Of a stretch of 64,000 bases of DNA, positions 60,005 through 64,000 are shown one piece after another. The stretch covers positions 71,788,382 to 71,852,381 of the forward strand of contig CM070713.1 of assembly GCA_036346275.1 (NCBI GenBank), in the 5' to 3' direction. Every line of letters starts with the position of its first letter. The stretch's first letter is position 1. Source of the stretch: Otatea glauca. Its lineage: Eukaryota > Streptophyta > Magnoliopsida > Poales > Poaceae. The notes beneath the pieces are model-generated. The model did no database searches, was not told the origin of the DNA, and saw only the letters and a list, made by a program, of their open reading frames with translations. Made by a program: the position numbers and the translations under genes.

Positions 60005-60870
60005 CGCCGGCGTTTGGCGCCGGCAAGTAAATTTGTAAGTCTAATGGGCGCGCGTTCCACTCCTCGAATGGTTAGACTCGAGAGTCCAAGATGTATCTTG
60101 GTTGGTGAAAGTCCCTACCGATTCGGATGGCGGTATTATATTGCTTTGCGTAATGTTTCTGGATGAGGCGCTAAATGACTTAGTCTCCTCGTGTTCTCAT
60201 GTGTTCGCTCGTAGAATCGTTAGTCCCGCCTCCTTTTATACTGAAGGAAGGGCGAGTTACATCGAGAGTCGGGGAAGGGCGAGGCGACCTATGCTAGGAG
60301 CTCCGGTCCGCCGTCCCGTGGATCGTCGCCACACGCCTTGCCCATCTTTGGTCGGTAGCCTTGGTGGTCGTGGAGGTTAGGTATTCCCGGAAATAGCGTA
60401 CTTGCCCTCTGTGATCCTTACGACGCCGGCGTTGCGGTGCGTGACGTTGGCGCCTCGGGAGGGAGCGTGCGTTCAATCTTGACGCGATCGGTTGATGAAA
60501 TGGAAGCTTTGACTTGAAAGATCACCAATCCTTCTTGGGAAGGAGCCACCTGCCCTTGTATAGTCACTCCGATTGACCTCGTTCGTGGGGTACGTGGCGG
60601 TAGGCTGATGAGGGCCCCAACACGCGGCCCTCGGCGTCCGTCACCTTAGTTCGGTCGGAGTCGGGAGATCCCGCCCCGCCAAGGGGGTCGGGAGCGCTGT
60701 CCGGTCGGAGTCTCTTCCCCTGGCCGGTCGGGAGCGGATGTCTTGTGTGGTCTCGCAGGCGATTCGGTCGGTGGCGGGCCGGGCGCGGCCTGTCGGGCTG
60801 GAGATGTGCTTGAGGCCGCTGGCTCGTCGCTTTGGGCCGTTGGGGTACCCCTGTTATTAGTATTCGTCAA
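60005..60870 (-). repeat. Gypsy 5' LTR (866 bp)
   Basis: Begins CGCCGGCGTTTGG (first base pair changed from TG), ends TTCGTCA, next to TSD AACAG. The first 550 bp differ from the 3' LTR at many positions with indels in both directions; the stretch 60,558-60,710 is almost identical. Confidence 0.92.
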
Positions 60871-60875
60871 ACAGA

Positions 60876-62235
60876 TTCAAAATTCATAAAGAATATTCAT
60901 AAAACAGAGAAATCAAGCTAGAAAAATTAAAAACAGAGCCAAAAAAATCTTCTTGATTTTCTGGCAATTTTTCAAAATTTTCTGCATTTTTTCCTTCTTT
61001 CTTTTTCTTTCCCTTTTCTTTCTTTTCTTTCTCTTTTCTTTTCATCCCAACCGGAAATTGGCCCGTGCGCTCGCCTGGCCTTCTTGGCCCGCCTGGCCTG
61101 CTTGGCCTGAAACAAAAAGGCTGGCGGCTAGGGTTCCCAAGCCCTAGCCGCCATATGCTTGTGCCCAAGCGGCGTCTTGCACGCGGAGGCTCAAAGGGCC
61201 ACGGAGGCCGGGGCGTCGCCGGCTGAGGCAGAGGCGGCGGGGCGGGAGCTGTGGCACGGCGGGGGCGATCCGGCCGCGGCGGAGCGGCCGAGGTCTGCGC
61301 GTGGCTACGAGCCGCAACGAAGTCGTCAGCGATCTGGCGGCGGCTTCTGTCGAGGCGCCGCGGCGCGTCGGCTGGCCGAGCCGGTGGCGTGACGCGTGCC
61401 TCGAGCGCGGTGCTCCGGCGCAGGTCAGATCGAGAGGCGCGCGCGAGGTGGCTGCTGAGCACGGGCGGCGGCCAAGGCTGCGGCGTCGTGGCGCTTGCGG
61501 TAGGACCGAGGCGGGCGGCGCTCGAAGCGTCGTCGCGGGCGGGGTCACCGCGAGCCGAAGTCGGCGGTGGCGGGCGCGCGAGGTCGAGTCGGGCGTCGTC
61601 GCCGGGCGGCGAGGCCGACGGCCGGGTTGCCGAGGCGGCCGGGCGCCGTGGCGACCGAGTGCGGTGAGCACGGATGCAAGGCCGAGGCGCGTCGGCGCGT
61701 GGAAGCCGTGGCATCGCGGCACTTGGGGCCAAGCCGTGCGTGGCGGTAGGCGCGGGCCGTGGTGGCGGTCGACAGCGGCGGGCTGGGAGGCGACGCGGCC
61801 GGAGCCGTTCTTCGGCGCGACGGCGGCGTCTGCGTAACGTGGCGGTCGGGCGCGACGTCGTGATCGAGCGTGCCTTCGAGGCATTGTCCATGCGGCGCGG
61901 CGATCGTGCTTCAGCGCACGACGGCGGCGACGGTGGTAACGTCGGCAGCGCTGCGTGTCTTGGCGGCGCCGGCCGAGGCGGCGATGCTGGCCGTCGGTGA
62001 CACGCTGCGTGCGCAAAGACCGATGCGGCGCCGATTTTTTTTTCTCTTGCGTGAACAGTAAACTGATTTGTAAAATCGTCTTGTACTGTAGCTTCGAGCC
62101 ATAAGACGAAAACAGAGAACAGAGGCGTAGGGTAGATGCATGCATAAGAACGACAGCGATTAGAAACAATCACCGATTCTCACCTCATCTCACCTTTTCA
62201 ATTCTGATCTCCGGTAGAGGTTCGTGCTGATAACG
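60876..62235 (-). other. Copia leader region, GC-rich
   Basis: This is the copia sequence between its 5' LTR and the gypsy insertion. The leader before gag would be about 1.5 kb once the insertion is removed. Two minus-strand frames stay open for 300-430 codons (60,884-62,173 and 61,144-62,169), but both give Ala/Arg/Pro-rich low-complexity translations with no domain, as expected from base composition. A polypyrimidine run lies at about 60,985-61,045. It could be a captured host fragment; nothing proves this. Confidence 0.7.
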
Positions 62236-62459
62236 TGTTAAGGAACCTCGCTATCGAATAGCCCGGGGTTCCCGAACAGATCTGAATCGGAGAACAGAAA
62301 GAGAGAGACACGTGTTTAGGGAGAGTAACAGCGGAATTCTTTTATTGCTAATGATTGCTTGTACATCAGGGGGACCCCCTCCTCCTTTTATAGCGCTCAC
62401 CTAGGGTTTAAACTAAAGGACCGGCATGGACCTTCAATGGGCCATCAGATTTCCCAACA
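62236..62459 (-). repeat. Copia 5' LTR (element is on the minus strand)
   Basis: 224 bp, TGTTAAGG...CCAACA, followed by TSD AATTG. It contains a minus-strand TATAAAAGG box (plus strand ccttttatagcg at about 62,384). Confidence 0.93.
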
Positions 62460-62464
62460 AATTG

Positions 62465-63200
62465 TTTCTCTGCAATTCTGTTCCGTTAGACCTTGTTTGG
62501 ACAGGCTTCTTATCACAGTGAGCCCAGGAAACGCGCGGCCCACTCGTCCGGTGCAAACCGCCGGGCCTTGGCGGCGGCGGCGGCTACCTCCTTCCAAATT
62601 CCGATGCCAGGGGCCAGGGGTGCGTTAGCGTTACGATGCACGAACGCCGCCGCCGTCTATCGCAATGTACGGCCACTGAGGACAAAGAAGGGCGGCTCCG
62701 CGGAGCTGCCTCGGGGCCTCCCGATCTCGCTTGCTAGTATCACCTTGTTCACTTGTTGGTTCTAGACCCCATCCACTTGCTCTCCTCTGGAACCTCGTGT
62801 TGGACGGACGAGCCCAATGCAAGGTTACGGCAGGTCTTGAAGATTAATCAAATGTTTTCTCGCTCCTACTCGCGTCAACTTGGAGCACCGGGCCGTTGGA
62901 CTCCGGCTCGCCTTCAGTAAACTATGGCAGCATAACACCATAGCTTTACACGTCCCAAAGATATAGGCAAAGCCAAAAGCCACACGCGAATCACAAAAGA
63001 TGGCAGCCTTGCATGAGGCTCGGTTACGTGCCAAGATGCTTCCCTGCCACGTAGCCAAAGAGACGCGACCTAATCGACTCATGTCTTTACACTTCCCGAC
63101 TTCTTATACGGTGGAGTAGTGGTTTCTGACCACAACGTAAATCCCTACCATCTTGCTTCGAGTTTGGGCATTGAATGATTGAATCTATCGTCTTTCTTAG
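62465..63200. other. Probable intron or upstream region of the LEA-like gene
   Basis: Contains a GC-rich patch at 62,520-62,720 without a convincing exon. It ends with the acceptor tctttcttag at 63,191-63,200. Confidence 0.45.
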
Positions 63201-63226
63201 GACAGCGAATCCAGACTTTGCAAGCA

Positions 63227-63972
63227 ATGAAGAGGCTGCTTGTTCATGGCCATGGGCAGTTTGGTTATCCCTCCAGGAGTTTGGTGGGTAAATCTTCTAC
63301 CATGCCTGCAATTTGCAACAATGTTATTCTCCCCAGGGTGAGTCCACCAATCACCACTGCTCTTCTCGTCACTTCTTATCCTTCTGAATTTCATGCCTTC
63401 CCCAACATTACATTACTGTCTCCATTAGTCATTCTAGATGTCTTCAAGGACCATGTAGCAGATTTGGGTCCTTTTTCTTGCATATCGGAGAGAGGTGATT
63501 AGAAGTGCTTATATATATAGGATGAAATTCTTCATAGTAAATCTTTGCCGAAAACAAATAAGAAGATAATTTATTCATAAGAAGGTCTAGGTAAGCTAGC
63601 TATTGCATTAGACATGATGTAAAATGTTCAGGTAGCAACTCGAATATGCGGTAGCAATCTACTTGACCTTACTATGTATTACTGAAATAGATTTTTAGTA
63701 CTTTCGATAGTGTGTTTGTAACATTTCATTTTCCTTTATCCTGCCAGTACCACTCAACCGAGAAAGATGATGACACTCTGACTGAAATTGGAGAAAAGGC
63801 AAGATCAACAGCAGAAGAGTTCCTCAGGGTGGCCAAGGAGAAGTCTGATGAGGTCAGCGAAGGCTCAAAGGAAACATTGCACGAGACTAAGGAAGCGGTG
63901 CTCGGGGAGTCAGACGACGAGAAGAAGAAGTTCAAACAGAGGGTTGAGGAGGGGAGGTACCATCAGAATTAA
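63227..63972 (+). CDS. Small LEA-like acidic helical protein (2 coding exons, 93 aa)
   Basis: Coding exons 63227-63283 and 63748-63972, joined by a GT-AG intron (donor GTGGGT, acceptor ctgccag), give 93 residues ending in TAA. The N terminus MKRLLVHGHGQFGYPSRS is basic and could be a short mitochondrial signal. The rest is charged and predicted helical: LTEIGEKARSTAEEFLRVAK, EKSDEVSEGSKETLHETKEA, DDEKKKFKQRVEEGRYH. This composition and the A/T-x-E-K periodicity resemble group 3/4 LEA-type proteins, which protect proteins and membranes under water loss. The family call is by composition, not by a defined catalytic motif. Sequence between the acceptor at 63,200 and the ATG is 5' UTR or, if the exon at 41,211-41,421 is real, possible extra coding sequence. 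If so, a 21.8-kb first intron holds the nested copia/gypsy pair. Confidence 0.7.
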
Positions 63973-64000
63973 GTGGCAAGTTTTCTGTTGTATGCAGGCA

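Larger units (their letters stand above)
46853..60870 (-). mobile_element. Ty3/gypsy LTR retrotransposon, Tat/Grande-like, 14.0 kb
   Basis: LTRs at 46,853-47,713 and 60,005-60,870 share starts near TGTCGGCG and ends ATTAGTATTCGTCA. The element is flanked by perfect TSDs AACAG (46,848-46,852 and 60,871-60,875) inside the copia leader. Minus-strand order is gag, protease, RT, RNase H, a second (archaeal-type) RNase H, integrase. The second RNase H and the long non-gag-pol region carrying antisense ORFs are features of the Tat lineage. The primer-binding site next to the 5' LTR reads, on the minus strand, ttggcgcgctgtagggg. Frames are broken in many places by 1-4 nt indels. Confidence 0.95.
41430..62459 (-). 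mobile_element. Ty1/copia LTR retrotransposon, interrupted by a gypsy element
   Basis: Two 224-bp LTRs (41,430-41,653 and 62,236-62,459), starting TGTTAAGGAACC and ending TTTCCCAACA, are flanked by perfect TSDs AATTG (41,425-41,429 and 62,460-62,464). Coding order on the minus strand is gag, protease, integrase, RT, RNase H, which defines copia. Removing the nested gypsy (46,853-60,870) and its TSD copy leaves about 7.0 kb, a normal copia length. The polypurine tract is at about 41,654-41,667 (minus strand ggcccaaggggag next to the LTR). The sequence next to the 5' LTR, minus-strand cgttatcagcacgaacc, is the primer-binding position. The ORFs contain several frameshifts, so it is not autonomous now. 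Confidence 0.96.

Noticed and set aside
60884..62173. 429-codon minus-strand ORF as a gene
   Set aside because: Low-complexity Ala/Arg/Pro translation in the GC-rich leader of a copia element; a second frame is open as well, as expected from composition.

Overview
The window is plant nuclear DNA, almost certainly from a grass (Poaceae). The evidence is intron-rich genes with GT-AG junctions, GC-rich first exons typical of grasses, and dense grass-type mobile elements: Tourist-like and Ds-like elements, a CACTA-like element, and Ty1/copia and Ty3/gypsy retrotransposons with exact target-site duplications (TSDs). I cannot name the species.

Layout. The left edge (1-271, minus) is the 5' end of a TORTIFOLIA1-like microtubule-associated protein gene. 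From 0.3 to 23 kb there is no intact gene. This stretch holds a family of direct and inverted repeats (4-5.5 kb), a Tourist-like MITE (5.83-6.06 kb), a broken ChaN/DUF399-type gene (6.9-7.7 kb, minus) beside a decayed gypsy gag remnant (7.8-9.3 kb), a CACTA-like element carrying an intron-containing fragment of an IDN2/FDM (XH-domain) gene (10.6-12.7 kb), a decayed hAT transposase (15.3-17.8 kb) and an old long-LTR fragment (22.1-23 kb).

The gene core is 23.2-35.4 kb, with two genes in tandem on the minus strand. One is a 13-exon AAA-ATPase gene (599 codons plus stop, reconstructed from splice sites) with a probable organelle-targeting N terminus. The other is a 3-exon GDSL esterase/lipase gene (378 aa) whose second intron contains a 4,025-bp apparent solo LTR with TSD CTATG. 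Both reading frames are intact.

From 37 to 41 kb there is an LTR-like repeat, an 880-bp Ac/Ds-type hAT element with 11-bp terminal inverted repeats and a perfect 8-bp TSD, and a degenerate TTTCAACT-rich repeat. From 41,430 to 62,459 lies a copia element of about 7 kb (TSD AATTG) split by a 14,018-bp gypsy element (TSD AACAG). The gypsy element has gag, protease, RT, two RNase H domains and integrase on the minus strand. It also has plus-strand ORFs, antisense to gag-pol, and a GC-rich minisatellite between integrase and the 3' LTR. This architecture matches the Tat/Grande-type lineage. The right end (63.2-64 kb, plus) is a two-exon gene for a small LEA-like protein. The nested pair may sit in that gene's first intron.

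No bacterial-type defence system or CRISPR array is present. The most interesting points are the transposon-borne fragment of an RNA-directed DNA methylation gene, the antisense cassettes and minisatellite of the gypsy element, and the large insertions in introns of genes that still look intact.
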